Shown piece by piece: positions 8,870-17,944 of a stretch of 64,000 nucleotides of DNA. Position numbers and translations under genes: made by a program. The stretch comes from Chloroflexota bacterium (lineage in GTDB: Bacteria > Chloroflexota > Anaerolineae > Aggregatilineales > Phototrophicaceae), in contig JAEZAF010000084.1 of the NCBI GenBank assembly GCA_023430545.1, forward strand, positions 1 through 64,000. The letters are read 5' to 3'. Positions within the stretch are counted from its first letter, which is position 1. The number at the start of each line of letters is the position of its first letter. Under the pieces are notes generated by a model. That model saw only the letters and a program-made list of their open reading frames with translations. It did not search any database and had not been told where the DNA came from.

Positions 8870-11461
8870 ATGAAACTGGAAGAGACGGTTGAACGTCAGC
8901 GAATGCTCGGCCCGGAGGCTGAGCAGCGGCGGAAGTGGGGCACTTACATTTCAGCACGTTCGTGGGGGACGGTGCGCGAAGGACAGGGCAGTGCGACAGC
9001 ATGGGAAGCAGTCCCGTTTGAATATGCACGCAGCCGCGCCTTCCGCTGGACAGAAGACGGCATTGGCGGCCTGAGTGATATTGAGCAGCGCCTGTGTCAT
9101 ACCATTGCGTTCTGGAACGGGCAGGATCTGTATCTGAAAGAGCGTTTCTTCGGCCTGAGCAATGAGCAGGGCAATCATGGTGAGGATGTGAAGGATTATT
9201 TCTACTTCCTCGACGGCCTGCCCAGTGCCAGCTATATGAAGATGCTCTATAAGTATCCGCAGGTCGAATTCCCGTATCAACGGATGGTGCGCGAAAATGC
9301 GATCCTTCAGCCGGAGCAGCCAACCTATCGGCTGGTGGATGCCCTGCACAATGCCTTCGCGCAAAATCGCTATTTTGACATCTTCATCGAGTATGCGAAG
9401 GCTGGCCCGGATGACATCCTGTGCCGGATTACGGCGGTCAATCGCGGAGATGAGGCCGCGACGCTGCACATCCTGCCGCAGTTGTTTTTCAGAAATACAT
9501 GGCAGGTGGAGCAGAAAGGAAAGAAGAAATCCGTGCAGCGTCCGCGTCTGCGGGCTGAAGACGACCACACGGTGAGTGTCGATCACCCGGATTTCAAAGG
9601 CTACCGCTGGTACAGCGACGCACCCGCTGCGCTGCTGTTTACCGAAAACGAAACCAATACCGAACTGCTTTATGACACACCCAATGCAGAACCGTATACC
9701 AGAGACGGGATTGATTACGCTGTAGTGCGCGGTCAGCGGGATCGCGTCAACCCGGAGCAGGTCGGCAGTAAATGTGCCGCACACTGGCAGACAGAGCTTG
9801 CAGCAGGTGAGACATGGGTGATCCGCACCCGTCTGAGCGCCACCGCGCACGATCAACCGTTTGCGGATTTCGACGCCATCTTCGAACAGCGTGAACGCGA
9901 AGCTGATGATTTCTATGCAGGACTTCAGCCGGATGAAGCCTCGAAAGAGGAGAAGGCGATCCAGCGGGCAGGGTATGCCGGCCTGACATGGAACAAGAGC
10001 TTCTATCACTTCAACGTAAAGAAGTGGATGAAGGAAAACGCGGAAGCGCTGGAAGCAAGCGACGAAAAGCGTGCTTTTGAGGACTGGCAGCACTTTGACG
10101 CCCATGACATCCTCTCGGTGCCGGACCCGTGGGAATACCCCTGGCTTGCCACCTGGGATATCGATTTTCAGGTCGTCACTATCAGTATGATCGATCCGGA
10201 ATTCGCGAAGGAACAGATCCTGCTGCTGCTGAGTGACCGCTACATGCACCCGGACGGCGCGATGCCGGGTTTCGAAGGCAATTTAGGCGTCCCGCATGCG
10301 CCGCTGCATGGATGGGCCGCATGGCATGTCTACCATACCTGCGAGCCGGATCGGGATTTTCTGGAGCAGGCTTACAGCCGCCTGAAGCCGCACTATGACT
10401 GGTGGCTGAAGACGCATCAGCCTGAACTGTATCTCTTTGACGGCGGTTTTGTCGGCAAGGATAATATCAGCCTGCTGGACCGCAACGCCGATGTCCCCGA
10501 AGGCGGCTGGATTCTTCAGGTGGACAGCACCGGCTGGATGGGACTGTTTACACTCAATATGCTGGCGATGGCGATTGAGCTGGATCAGGATAAGGACGCC
10601 GAGCGCTTTTTGGAAGCATTCCTCAACATCCGCACTGCGCTTCAGTCGCTGTGGAATAAGAAGGATAAGTTCTTCTATGAGGTCGTCCGCATGCCAGATG
10701 GTAAGCGTATCCCGCTGAAGGTGCGCTCGTTCAGCAGCCTGATTCCGCTGGTGGCAGCGATGCTGTTTGATCCGTCTGTGCTGGAAGCAGAAGCGCTTCC
10801 ACGTTTGCGGGCAGCGTTTGAAAAAGCGGCGAAGAAAGAAAAGGAATTCAGCCCTGGCGCGGATGGCTGTGTACTGCTGTCGCTGCTGCCGCATGACCAG
10901 ATCCGGCATCTGCTTCAGGTGATGCTTGACCCGGATGAATTCTTCAGCCCTTATGGTCTGCGTTCCGTGTCGAAGCTGCATGAGGAGCACCCTGCCAGTG
11001 TCAAGGTTGGCGAAAAAACCTTTGATCTGCAATATGAACCCGGTGAAGCGTCCAACAGTATGCTCGGCGGGAATTCTAACTGGCGTGGGCCGATCTGGGC
11101 ACCGCTGAATCAGGTGGCGATTGAAGCACTGCATGTCTATGGTGAGTATTTCAAAACGCCTTTCATCCAGCATGAAGGTGACACGATCACATCAGGAAAG
11201 GCCGCGCTCGATGTGATTGACAGGCTGACGTCGCTGTTTGAACTCGATGAAAAGAAGCGGCGGCCTTATCTGGGAGACTGCGAGCTGTTCCAGCAGGACC
11301 CGCTGTGGCGTGACCGCATCTGGTTTTACGAATTCTTCCACGCCGACACCGGAGAAGGCCTTGGGGCGGCGCATCAGAACGGCTGGACAGCGCTGATTGC
11401 CAAGCTGATTCAGGATAAGGGCCGCGCAGTCTATCTGCCGAAAAAGCACGGCTCGCTTTAA
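8870..11461 (+). CDS. GH63-like glucosidase (MGH1 type)
   Basis: An 863-residue glycoside hydrolase of the mannosyl-oligosaccharide glucosidase-like group (GH63, alpha/alpha-six barrel). Features are the RSWGTVREG N-terminal segment, YPWLATWDIDFQ with a WDxD-like acidic pair, GAMPGFEGN, and NSNWRGPIWAPLNQ near the C-terminus. Bacterial members act on alpha-glucosides such as glucosylglycerate or mannosylglycerate; the exact sugar is not visible here. No signal peptide, so cytoplasmic. The start ATG has AAGGATACGCC before it and directly follows the flavin oxidoreductase gene. Confidence 0.85.
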   Translation: MKLEETVERQRMLGPEAEQRRKWGTYISARSWGTVREGQGSATAWEAVPFEYARSRAFRWTEDGIGGLSDIEQRLCHTIAFWNGQDLYLKERFFGLSNEQGNHGEDVKDYFYFLDGLPSASYMKMLYKYPQVEFPYQRMVRENAILQPEQPTYRLVDALHNAFAQNRYFDIFIEYAKAGPDDILCRITAVNRGDEAATLHILPQLFFRNTWQVEQKGKKKSVQRPRLRAEDDHTVSVDHPDFKGYRWYSDAPAALLFTENETNTELLYDTPNAEPYTRDGIDYAVVRGQRDRVNPEQVGSKCAAHWQTELAAGETWVIRTRLSATAHDQPFADFDAIFEQREREADDFYAGLQPDEASKEEKAIQRAGYAGLTWNKSFYHFNVKKWMKENAEALEASDEKRAFEDWQHFDAHDILSVPDPWEYPWLATWDIDFQVVTISMIDPEFAKEQILLLLSDRYMHPDGAMPGFEGNLGVPHAPLHGWAAWHVYHTCEPDRDFLEQAYSRLKPHYDWWLKTHQPELYLFDGGFVGKDNISLLDRNADVPEGGWILQVDSTGWMGLFTLNMLAMAIELDQDKDAERFLEAFLNIRTALQSLWNKKDKFFYEVVRMPDGKRIPLKVRSFSSLIPLVAAMLFDPSVLEAEALPRLRAAFEKAAKKEKEFSPGADGCVLLSLLPHDQIRHLLQVMLDPDEFFSPYGLRSVSKLHEEHPASVKVGEKTFDLQYEPGEASNSMLGGNSNWRGPIWAPLNQVAIEALHVYGEYFKTPFIQHEGDTITSGKAALDVIDRLTSLFELDEKKRRPYLGDCELFQQDPLWRDRIWFYEFFHADTGEGLGAAHQNGWTALIAKLIQDKGRAVYLPKKHGSL

Positions 11462-11496
11462 TCTGCACAGCATCGGATGTGGCTTTGCAGGATCTG

Positions 11497-11524
11497 GGCG
11501 GGATAGCACCCAGGCCATCCCGCC
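11497..11524. terminator. Hairpin between convergent genes (REP-like, likely bidirectional terminator)
   Basis: GGCGGGAT (11497-11504) pairs perfectly with ATCCCGCC (11517-11524). It sits between the converging GH63 and MFS genes. There is no long T-run, so it may act as an mRNA 3' stabiliser rather than a true terminator. It belongs to the palindrome family seen elsewhere in the window. Confidence 0.6.
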
Positions 11525-11534
11525 TTCGTCTTCT

Positions 11535-13769
11535 CTAATGTTTTGTATTCTGAAGGATGAGCAGGGCCAGCACCAGATACTCCAGGCGGGTGACGCCGAT
11601 GCTTTCCAGTCTGGCCGCGCAGGTCTGAAGGATCGCGGTTTCGACAGGCTGATCTTCGCTGTAATCGGGCAGCAGCAGGTGTATTGCCCGTGAAAATTCG
11701 GCAGCACCGGTTTCATGCTGATTACGTGCAAAGCTCAGTGATGACTGGTCGAGCAGGGAGCCGACTTCGGCGGGAGTCGTCGTACTGCCGAACCGCCGCC
11801 GGATGGCATCAATCGACTGCGAAGCGGTTGTCCCCATATCCTGACGCAGGCCGCGCAGCAGTCGGATAAACGGCTTGTCGTCGCTGGCGATGCGTGAGAT
11901 GGCGAGGGCCAGCTCCATCCGTGCGCCCTCGTTCTGGGTGGCATCGAGCAGGCCGAGGATATCCGGCAGCGCCTCATGATGACGCAGGTTGCCGAGCGCT
12001 GACGCGTAGGCCATCAGCATGCCTTTATCGCTTTCAGCCCGCATTCGCTCCAGCAGCAGCGGCGCGACCGAGGTGTCCTTCAGCGTCCCCAGTGAGCGCG
12101 CACAGTGTAACTGGATCGAGCGGTAATCGGCATCCAGACCGCTGCGCAGGGTTGGCAGGGCGCGGTCGCTGCCCATGCGTCCCAGTGCCCACACCGCTAT
12201 CACACTCAGCGAGATCTCGGTCCCATCGACGATGCGGCACAGCGCATCGACCAGCCGAGGTTCCGGTCCCATCCGGGCAATCGAGATCACGGCTTCGAAG
12301 CGTACATTGAAGCGCGGGTCGATCAGCGCTTCCAGCAGTTCCTCGACCGTCAGCGGACTCTTGGTGCGGCCCATGCGCTCAGTGGCGTGGACAATCGAGC
12401 GTTCATCGGCGGCGCGGTAATAATTGGCGACCGAGGTCAGCGCGAAAACCGGATTGCCATGGGTGAACATCCCGGCGAATTCACCGAAGCTGACATCACT
12501 ATCAGGCTGGACGCGGCGGAAGATCGCGATGCCGACGAACATCAGCGTCACCGCGCCGATAAAAAGCGGCGTGAACTGGTCGATCGTGAGGAAGCCAAGC
12601 TGCCCGGAGATGCCGCTGGTCGCATCCAGCAGCGCACCACTCAGAATCTGACTGAAGCCGCCGATCAGACCGATCGCGGCATAATACATCGCCATGTATT
12701 CGCCGCGCTGTTCGTGCGGGACCACACTGGTAAATAACAGGCGTCCTGAGCCGATGCCCCAGCCGATATCGACAATACCGGAGATGATGAACAGCGCCAG
12801 CGCATACGCCACACTGATGTCAGTGCCGCGTGGGATCACCAGCCAGCCCAGCGGCATGATGGCTTTGAGCGTGAGACCGAGCAGCAGCACGGGCTTGCTG
12901 CCGTAGCGATCGGCTGCCCATCCCATCAGATAAGTCGAGGTCAGGCCGCCGAACGTGCCGCCAATCCCCAGCCAGACAATCGTGCTGTCGCTGAGGCCCA
13001 CCTGTTCGCGCAGGAACAGCGGCAGGAATGATAACGGCGCACCCGCCAGCGAGATCATCCCGATTCCGGCCAGATACCAGGTGAAATTGCGGTCGCGCAG
13101 CACGCCGAACAGATTGCGATAGGCAATTGTCTGCGTGGCGGTCGGTTCTCCACCCGGCAGATGCGAGCCGCACCATGCCGAAATGATGCCTGCGATCAGT
13201 GCCACAGCGAACAGGATGATAAAGCGGTTCAGATCGGTGGACAGGCCCAGGATAAAGCCCGCAAACGCCGTCGCCAGAATGCCCGTGATACGCGCCACCA
13301 TATCGTTGAGGGCGGCATGCTTGCCACGGAGCGAGTTCGGGATATATTCCTGCGACCATGGATACATGGCGGTTTCAGCAATGGCGCGGCACAGCGCAAA
13401 CCCGACCACAACAACGGCGATCAGTGTCAGGGCGGGTTCACTGCCATAGCTGGCCGCGACCCACGGGACGAACAGCAGCCCACCGGTGATGAATTTGCGC
13501 AGTGTGAAGAAGGTGACAAAGGTGCGCTTATAGCCGAAACGTGCGACCTGTGGGGCGATAAATAGTGCGATCAGGCCGGTGAAGGGCAGCAGCGACAGCA
13601 GAAAACCAATCTGTGAGTTCGATGCGCCGATTTCATTGACAAACAGGATGAAGGCTGATCCGAAGAAGGTCAGCACAGCAAAGATATTGTTGAAGGCCCC
13701 CAGCGCCGTATTCCACGGCAGGCGACGGATCTTCTCCGCAGTGGTCAGTTCAATTGTCACGCGAGTCAC
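11535..13769 (-). CDS. MFS transporter fused to C-terminal HEAT repeats
   Basis: A 744-residue two-part protein. Residues about 18-420 form a 12-helix major facilitator domain (with a typical RFGYKRTF loop and GWAADRYGSKP loop). Residues about 470-640 contain alpha-helical HEAT-like repeats (for example SVIAVWALGRMGSDRALP and AYASALGNLRHHEALPDIL), followed by about 100 residues of helical tail. The HEAT part would lie in the cytoplasm and probably binds a partner. The substrate is unknown. Most MFS carriers are 400-500 residues, so the extra domain is notable. The gene is single, convergent with the GH63 gene and 79 bp from the ceramidase-like gene. Confidence 0.85.
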   Translation of the reverse strand: MTRVTIELTTAEKIRRLPWNTALGAFNNIFAVLTFFGSAFILFVNEIGASNSQIGFLLSLLPFTGLIALFIAPQVARFGYKRTFVTFFTLRKFITGGLLFVPWVAASYGSEPALTLIAVVVVGFALCRAIAETAMYPWSQEYIPNSLRGKHAALNDMVARITGILATAFAGFILGLSTDLNRFIILFAVALIAGIISAWCGSHLPGGEPTATQTIAYRNLFGVLRDRNFTWYLAGIGMISLAGAPLSFLPLFLREQVGLSDSTIVWLGIGGTFGGLTSTYLMGWAADRYGSKPVLLLGLTLKAIMPLGWLVIPRGTDISVAYALALFIISGIVDIGWGIGSGRLLFTSVVPHEQRGEYMAMYYAAIGLIGGFSQILSGALLDATSGISGQLGFLTIDQFTPLFIGAVTLMFVGIAIFRRVQPDSDVSFGEFAGMFTHGNPVFALTSVANYYRAADERSIVHATERMGRTKSPLTVEELLEALIDPRFNVRFEAVISIARMGPEPRLVDALCRIVDGTEISLSVIAVWALGRMGSDRALPTLRSGLDADYRSIQLHCARSLGTLKDTSVAPLLLERMRAESDKGMLMAYASALGNLRHHEALPDILGLLDATQNEGARMELALAISRIASDDKPFIRLLRGLRQDMGTTASQSIDAIRRRFGSTTTPAEVGSLLDQSSLSFARNQHETGAAEFSRAIHLLLPDYSEDQPVETAILQTCAARLESIGVTRLEYLVLALLILQNTKH

Positions 13770-13848
13770 GTCCTGTAGTTACAAAGGCCGTTTGAAAGTT
13801 CTTTCAAGTCTAGCAGTCTTTCATGAAGAAAAAATGTCCATTCCCGGG

Positions 13849-15168
13849 TCACCCTGTGATCTGCTGCCGCAGGATGGGGAAAACGGCGTCGGTGATGCGA
13901 TCCTGAAGGCGTCGGCTGAGGCCGACCTGACGCGCCCATGCGACCTCGTATCCACCCTCATCGAAGGCATTAGCGGGCGGCAGATACGCATAGCTGCCAT
14001 TCGCATAGCTGATCAGCCACGGGTAGCGGTATCCGATCTGCTGGGCGCGCTTGCGGAATTCGACCGCCGTTTCGCTGAAAACCTCACCGGGCTGCGTCAT
14101 GAAGACCGCTGGACCGATCCGCAGTACCATGATTTCCAGCGGCAGTGTGCCCTCTGGCAGATCACCGAGCAGGCGGCGATACAGCGGAGATACTCCTTCC
14201 GCTGGCGGTTCGTCAGCATCGGCTGCGCCATTGACCGTCAGACTGGTGACGCCAATCGGCAGGGTGTCGTCCATCGAAATCCCCCGCCAGACGCGCATCA
14301 CTTCGGCATTATAGGCCAGCGCCAGCGTCTCGCATTCCAGAAACGTCCCACCCTTGCGATCCTCGATATTCCAGTGATCCGGCGCGCCATGCTGATATGC
14401 GCCGTAAGATGAATCGAGGTTGCCCATCGATCCGACCGGATGACCGGCGTCCAGCCGCTGGCGCACCGTTTCGGTCAGCGGATTGACCTCCGCAGCGCCG
14501 CCCTGCATAAACAGCGCCGTGCAGCCGGGCAGTGCGGCTTCCAGATGACGGCTGGAATATCCGGGCCAGTCTCCGGAGATCATCAGATTGTCATAGCCAA
14601 GTACGACGGCGTGACAGCCGAAATTACTGACCACCGCCAGCGGCTGACCGTCTGCCAGCGGCTGACCGTCTGCCGTATCAACGCGCATCACGCCGACCGA
14701 TGGATCAACCGGACGATTCAGCCAGCGCCGGTTGATGCTGTAACCGAACAATTGCCCGAAGCCAAATCCGATGCGCACTGGCTGAAGCCGCTGTGATGCC
14801 GTGATGATCGCTTCTGCAATCAACTGTACCAGCGGTGTCTGCCAGTTCTCCGGCTGATGCGGGGCGGGGCCAGCGTGGGTGTGCGTGCAGGCGATCAGGA
14901 TATTTTCTGCCGGAATGTCACAGTGCTGTGCGGCATACTGGCGGATCTCGGCGATCAGCGGCGTCCACAGCCACAGCAGTTCGACCGAACACAGCGCGAC
15001 GGTCGTCGTGCCATCACTGATGACCAGCGCCCGTGCATAGAGGTCGTCATGCACGCCGGTCGATACCTCCGGACGGTTGCCATAACCGGTCAGTTCATAT
15101 CCGATGCGCGGCGTGATGATGTGTGATGCAGTACCTGCTTGTAGGAACCCTGCCTGAAACGAAGCCAT
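13849..15168 (-). CDS. Neutral/alkaline non-lysosomal ceramidase-like hydrolase
   Basis: A 439-residue protein matching the N-terminal catalytic domain of neutral ceramidases. It has the zinc motif THTHAG (residues 95-100), FGCHAVVLG and SGDWPGY. True neutral ceramidases are longer and secreted; this one has no signal peptide and lacks the C-terminal immunoglobulin-like domain, so it belongs to the short bacterial group whose substrates are uncertain. A six-residue tandem duplication ADGQPL (residues 166-177) is encoded by an exact 18-bp tandem repeat at 14636-14671. The gene is upstream of and codirectional with the MFS-HEAT gene. Confidence 0.8.
   Translation of the reverse strand: MASFQAGFLQAGTASHIITPRIGYELTGYGNRPEVSTGVHDDLYARALVISDGTTTVALCSVELLWLWTPLIAEIRQYAAQHCDIPAENILIACTHTHAGPAPHQPENWQTPLVQLIAEAIITASQRLQPVRIGFGFGQLFGYSINRRWLNRPVDPSVGVMRVDTADGQPLADGQPLAVVSNFGCHAVVLGYDNLMISGDWPGYSSRHLEAALPGCTALFMQGGAAEVNPLTETVRQRLDAGHPVGSMGNLDSSYGAYQHGAPDHWNIEDRKGGTFLECETLALAYNAEVMRVWRGISMDDTLPIGVTSLTVNGAADADEPPAEGVSPLYRRLLGDLPEGTLPLEIMVLRIGPAVFMTQPGEVFSETAVEFRKRAQQIGYRYPWLISYANGSYAYLPPANAFDEGGYEVAWARQVGLSRRLQDRITDAVFPILRQQITG
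14636..14671. repeat. 18-bp tandem duplication inside the ceramidase-like gene
   Basis: Two exact copies of GCCAGCGGCTGACCGTCT are adjacent and in frame, adding one ADGQPL unit. A probable recent slippage or duplication event. Confidence 0.9.
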
Positions 15169-15283
15169 CGCTTTCTGCCTTCAGTGTGCAAAGGCAACAC
15201 CATACCGCAAACGGGGCATTTTCGCAGTACATGTATTCTTGGCCGTAAGCATCCGGCATCATAGACAGCAGCTTAAGGGTTTT

Positions 15284-15309
15284 AGGCCGGGAAAGCCTCT
15301 GTTTTTTTT
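15284..15309 (+). terminator. Weak hairpin with T-run preceding a dispersed element
   Basis: AGGC (15284-15287) pairs with GCCT (15295-15298) over a CGGGAAA loop, then CTG and eight T. The stem is short. No plus-strand gene ends nearby, so it may belong to the dispersed element that starts at 15311. Confidence 0.4.
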
Positions 15310-15310
15310 G

Positions 15311-15389
15311 GTCCACTTCGTTTGAAAATTCGAACCGCGCAACCAGAACATTCGTGCTACACTGTAAGCTTCCTGCACCTTAACATCAC
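15311..15389 (+). repeat. Dispersed element, copy A (also at 61615-61703)
   Basis: The first 28 bp (15311-15338, containing GTTTGAAAATTCGAAC) are identical to 61615-61642. After the same 7-nt spacing both copies carry GAAC-N4-GTGC then TACACT or TACAAT, and both end with TGCACCTTAACATC. The GAAC-N4-GTGC site resembles a Gram-positive-type LexA box (GAAC-N4-GTTC), but with one altered base. Confidence 0.8.
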
Positions 15390-15707
15390 AGCGCGGTAGG
15401 GGCCGCATTCAATGCCGCCCGCCGCATTGCAGTTGCAGCAGTATTCTGCTGCACATAAATTTTTAGTGCGGCAGCAGCAAGCTGCTACAGGCAGCGCCTT
15501 GCGCCGCATTTGCGGCGCATTTACGCCGCAATTCTCCCATTACCGCCGATTTTGAGGGGAAAAATGTTTGTGGCGGCGTAAATTTTCGCGCCGCCGCCAC
15601 CGCCACGATCCGTAAACGACAGAAAACGCCTGTTGTCTGTAATGCCCTGAACTTGGTGCATATGAGGGCGCAACACTGCGCCCCTGCAATGCATTCGTAT
15701 CCTGTGT
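15390..15707. other. Gene-free stretch with a series of hairpins
   Basis: No convincing gene here. It holds several strong inverted repeats: TGCAGCAG/CTGCTGCA (15434-15453), AGCAGC/GCTGCT (15473-15486), GCGCCGCA/TGCGGCGC (15501-15518), GTGGCGGCG/CGCCGCCAC (15570-15600) and GGGCGCA/TGCGCCC (15666-15683). The last may protect the 3' end of the GH16 mRNA. The GC-rich trinucleotide flavour recalls the stretch after copy B of the dispersed element near 62 kb. Confidence 0.6.
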
Positions 15708-17837
15708 TTATTCGGTCGCTGCACTGTCTGCAAGCTGATACACGCGCACGTAATCGACCAGCATCTGCTGTGGGAACTCGGTAGTGGCATCGGGATGACC
15801 GGGCCAGCTTCCACCGACGGCGACATTCATAATCATGAAGAAGTCGTGATCGTAGACCCACTCACGGTTGCGCAGGTCATTGACCGAGATGGTGTTGAAC
15901 AGCTCACCGTCGATGTACCAGCGCATGACCTGCGGGTCCCACTCGATTGCGTAGACGTGGAAATCCTCGGACAGTGGAGCGTCTCTCACGATATGACCAC
16001 CGAGACCGCTTGCGCCGCTGTACCCCGGCCCGTGAATCGTACCGTAGAGCGTGTTCGGTTCGCGCCCGATATTCTCCATGATGTCGATCTCGCCGGAGTT
16101 CGGCCAGCCGATTTCAGGGAAGTCTGCGCCCAGCATCCAGAAGGCCGGCCAGATACCCGGTCCATAGGGCAGCTTCAGCCGTGCTTCCACGCGGCCATAG
16201 GTGAACTCGAACTTGTCCTGGGTGGTGCAGCGTGCGGATGTAAAGGCGCACTGGCCGTACCAGCAGGTTCCGCCGTCTTCCGGCTGACCCTGCATGGCCG
16301 TGATCACCAGATTCCCCTCGCCGTTGTGCGAGACGTTGTCCAGAGAGGTGGTGTAATATTCCAGTTCATTATTGCCCCAGCCGTGACCGCCGACTTCGCA
16401 GGTCCAGTTCTCAGGGCTGACGGAGGTGTTGGCTTCTGCCTCGAATTCATCGGACCAGACGAGCGCCCACTCCCGCGACTCCCATGTGATGCTTTCGTTG
16501 ATCAGGAATCGTTCGGCGGGCTGCTTCTCCCGCCAGACAGCGGCGGTGGTGTTCTCCATTGTGTAGAGCTTCACGGTATCGATGTAGAGCGTTCCGGCGG
16601 CTGTACCCTCCGCAGGCGGGACACTTAATCCATAGCCGGTGACTTCAGCGGGGTTGAATTCGCCCTCGCCTGCGAGGATGTCAAACGGGACGATGACGTA
16701 CTGCCAGCCAGCAGTCTCATCGGCGAAGGTGTAGCTGGCGGCGGCATCCGCGCTGTAGACATCGACCTCGACCGTGCGCCCGCTGGCATCGCCGTGGAAC
16801 CACATGCCGACTGCATGATAGGCTGACCAGTCCTGTGCGGAAGGATTCAGGCCGTTGGTGAAGTAATGGCGATAGCTGCCCCCGGTTTCGTCATAGGTCA
16901 CCGCCAGCAGATTGTTGGCATCAGTCTTCTGATCAGGCAGGGCGAGTTCACTTTCCAGTACGGCCTGACGGATCGCAAGGGCTGCACCGCCCTCCGGTAC
17001 CAGACCGATGAAGGTGTCGCCTTTGGCCTGCATCCAGATGCCGTTTTCGAAATTGTCCACCAGTCCGTCTGCGGCCAGTTCGGAACGGAAGAAGTATTCG
17101 CCGGATGCTTCCGGCTCGGTTGAGACTCCGTAGAAGATCAGGCGGCCGAACACGCTTGGATTCTGATACGACTCGTCACCCGGCTCGTTGATCGACCAGC
17201 TCAGCATGCCGTCGCGGTTGCGGTCAGATGCTGTATTGAGCTTGACCTGAAAACCGATCTCACCTTCGTGTTCTGGTTTGATCGACCAGACGGCATTTTC
17301 CAGTGGGACGGCGACTTCCACTGCCCATCCGCTGTCCGTCTCGACCGTGATGATCTGCGCTTCAACCGTGTCTCCACGCACGCCGGAGAAGACCACGTCT
17401 TCTGGCTCTGCGCCGATATTCAGCGGGGGCAGGGTAAGCTGTGCCACGCCGTCGGTATAGCTGGTGCGGGTCAGATCACCGGTGGCGTTGAAGTAAAACT
17501 CCAGCGAGTCCTCGTTCCAGAAGTCCAGGTTGTGCTCGCCGGTGATGATATTGTCATCGATGATATCGCCCCACAGATAGAGGTATTCACTGTCGGCAGC
17601 TACGGCAAAGCGGACGGCTTCCTGCCCGACACCCTGACTGACTTCCGCCTGCGGGATGCCATCCCAGTCGTCGAACTCGCCGTCCAGTGTGATGCTGACC
17701 GGGAAGGGCGCGTAAATCGTCTCACCCTCTGTCCCTTCCGGGGCCAGTGTTACGCCCTGCACCAGTGCTAAACCTGCGAACAGGGCGAAGACCATCAGCA
17801 GCACGGTGAACGTAAATGTGTATCTGAAGTATTTCAT
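15708..17837 (-). CDS. Secreted GH16 endo-beta-1,3-glucanase (laminarinase type) with two binding modules
   Basis: A 709-residue secreted enzyme. It has a signal peptide (about 1-28), a CBM9-like sugar-binding module (about 45-235, starting ITLDGEFDDWDG), a CBM11/CIA30-like beta-sandwich (about 255-430) and a C-terminal GH16 catalytic domain (about 455-700). The catalytic motif GEIDIMENIG puts the nucleophile at E583 and acid/base at E588; the extra Met between the acidic residues is typical of laminarinases. It would cut beta-1,3- or mixed-linkage glucans outside the cell. The ATG has AGGA upstream. It is the last gene of the minus-strand glucan locus, separated from the GH3 gene by a terminator-like hairpin. 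Confidence 0.9.
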   Translation of the reverse strand: MKYFRYTFTFTVLLMVFALFAGLALVQGVTLAPEGTEGETIYAPFPVSITLDGEFDDWDGIPQAEVSQGVGQEAVRFAVAADSEYLYLWGDIIDDNIITGEHNLDFWNEDSLEFYFNATGDLTRTSYTDGVAQLTLPPLNIGAEPEDVVFSGVRGDTVEAQIITVETDSGWAVEVAVPLENAVWSIKPEHEGEIGFQVKLNTASDRNRDGMLSWSINEPGDESYQNPSVFGRLIFYGVSTEPEASGEYFFRSELAADGLVDNFENGIWMQAKGDTFIGLVPEGGAALAIRQAVLESELALPDQKTDANNLLAVTYDETGGSYRHYFTNGLNPSAQDWSAYHAVGMWFHGDASGRTVEVDVYSADAAASYTFADETAGWQYVIVPFDILAGEGEFNPAEVTGYGLSVPPAEGTAAGTLYIDTVKLYTMENTTAAVWREKQPAERFLINESITWESREWALVWSDEFEAEANTSVSPENWTCEVGGHGWGNNELEYYTTSLDNVSHNGEGNLVITAMQGQPEDGGTCWYGQCAFTSARCTTQDKFEFTYGRVEARLKLPYGPGIWPAFWMLGADFPEIGWPNSGEIDIMENIGREPNTLYGTIHGPGYSGASGLGGHIVRDAPLSEDFHVYAIEWDPQVMRWYIDGELFNTISVNDLRNREWVYDHDFFMIMNVAVGGSWPGHPDATTEFPQQMLVDYVRVYQLADSAATE

Positions 17838-17885
17838 GCGGCAGTCCTGTAATGTTTGTAATAAATAATGTAAGGTTGAGCTTTT

Positions 17886-17924
17886 GAAAACGGGTGCCTC
17901 GACATTGTGGAAGAGACACCCGTT
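17886..17924 (-). terminator. Hairpin after the GH3 gene
   Basis: On the minus strand AACGGGTG and CACCCGTT (17917-17924 and 17889-17896) pair, with further CTC/GAG pairing inside, followed by TTTTC. It lies 20 bp past the GH3 stop codon and may reduce read-through into the GH16 gene. Confidence 0.7.
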
Positions 17925-17944
17925 ATCAGCGTTATGACGCTAAA

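Noticed and set aside
8951..10249. 432-codon open frame opposite the GH63-like gene
   Set aside because: No domain pattern and complete overlap with the real gene.
15390..15707. Small protein genes in the hairpin-rich gap
   Set aside because: Short frames here are low-complexity, overlap inverted repeats and have no ribosome sites.
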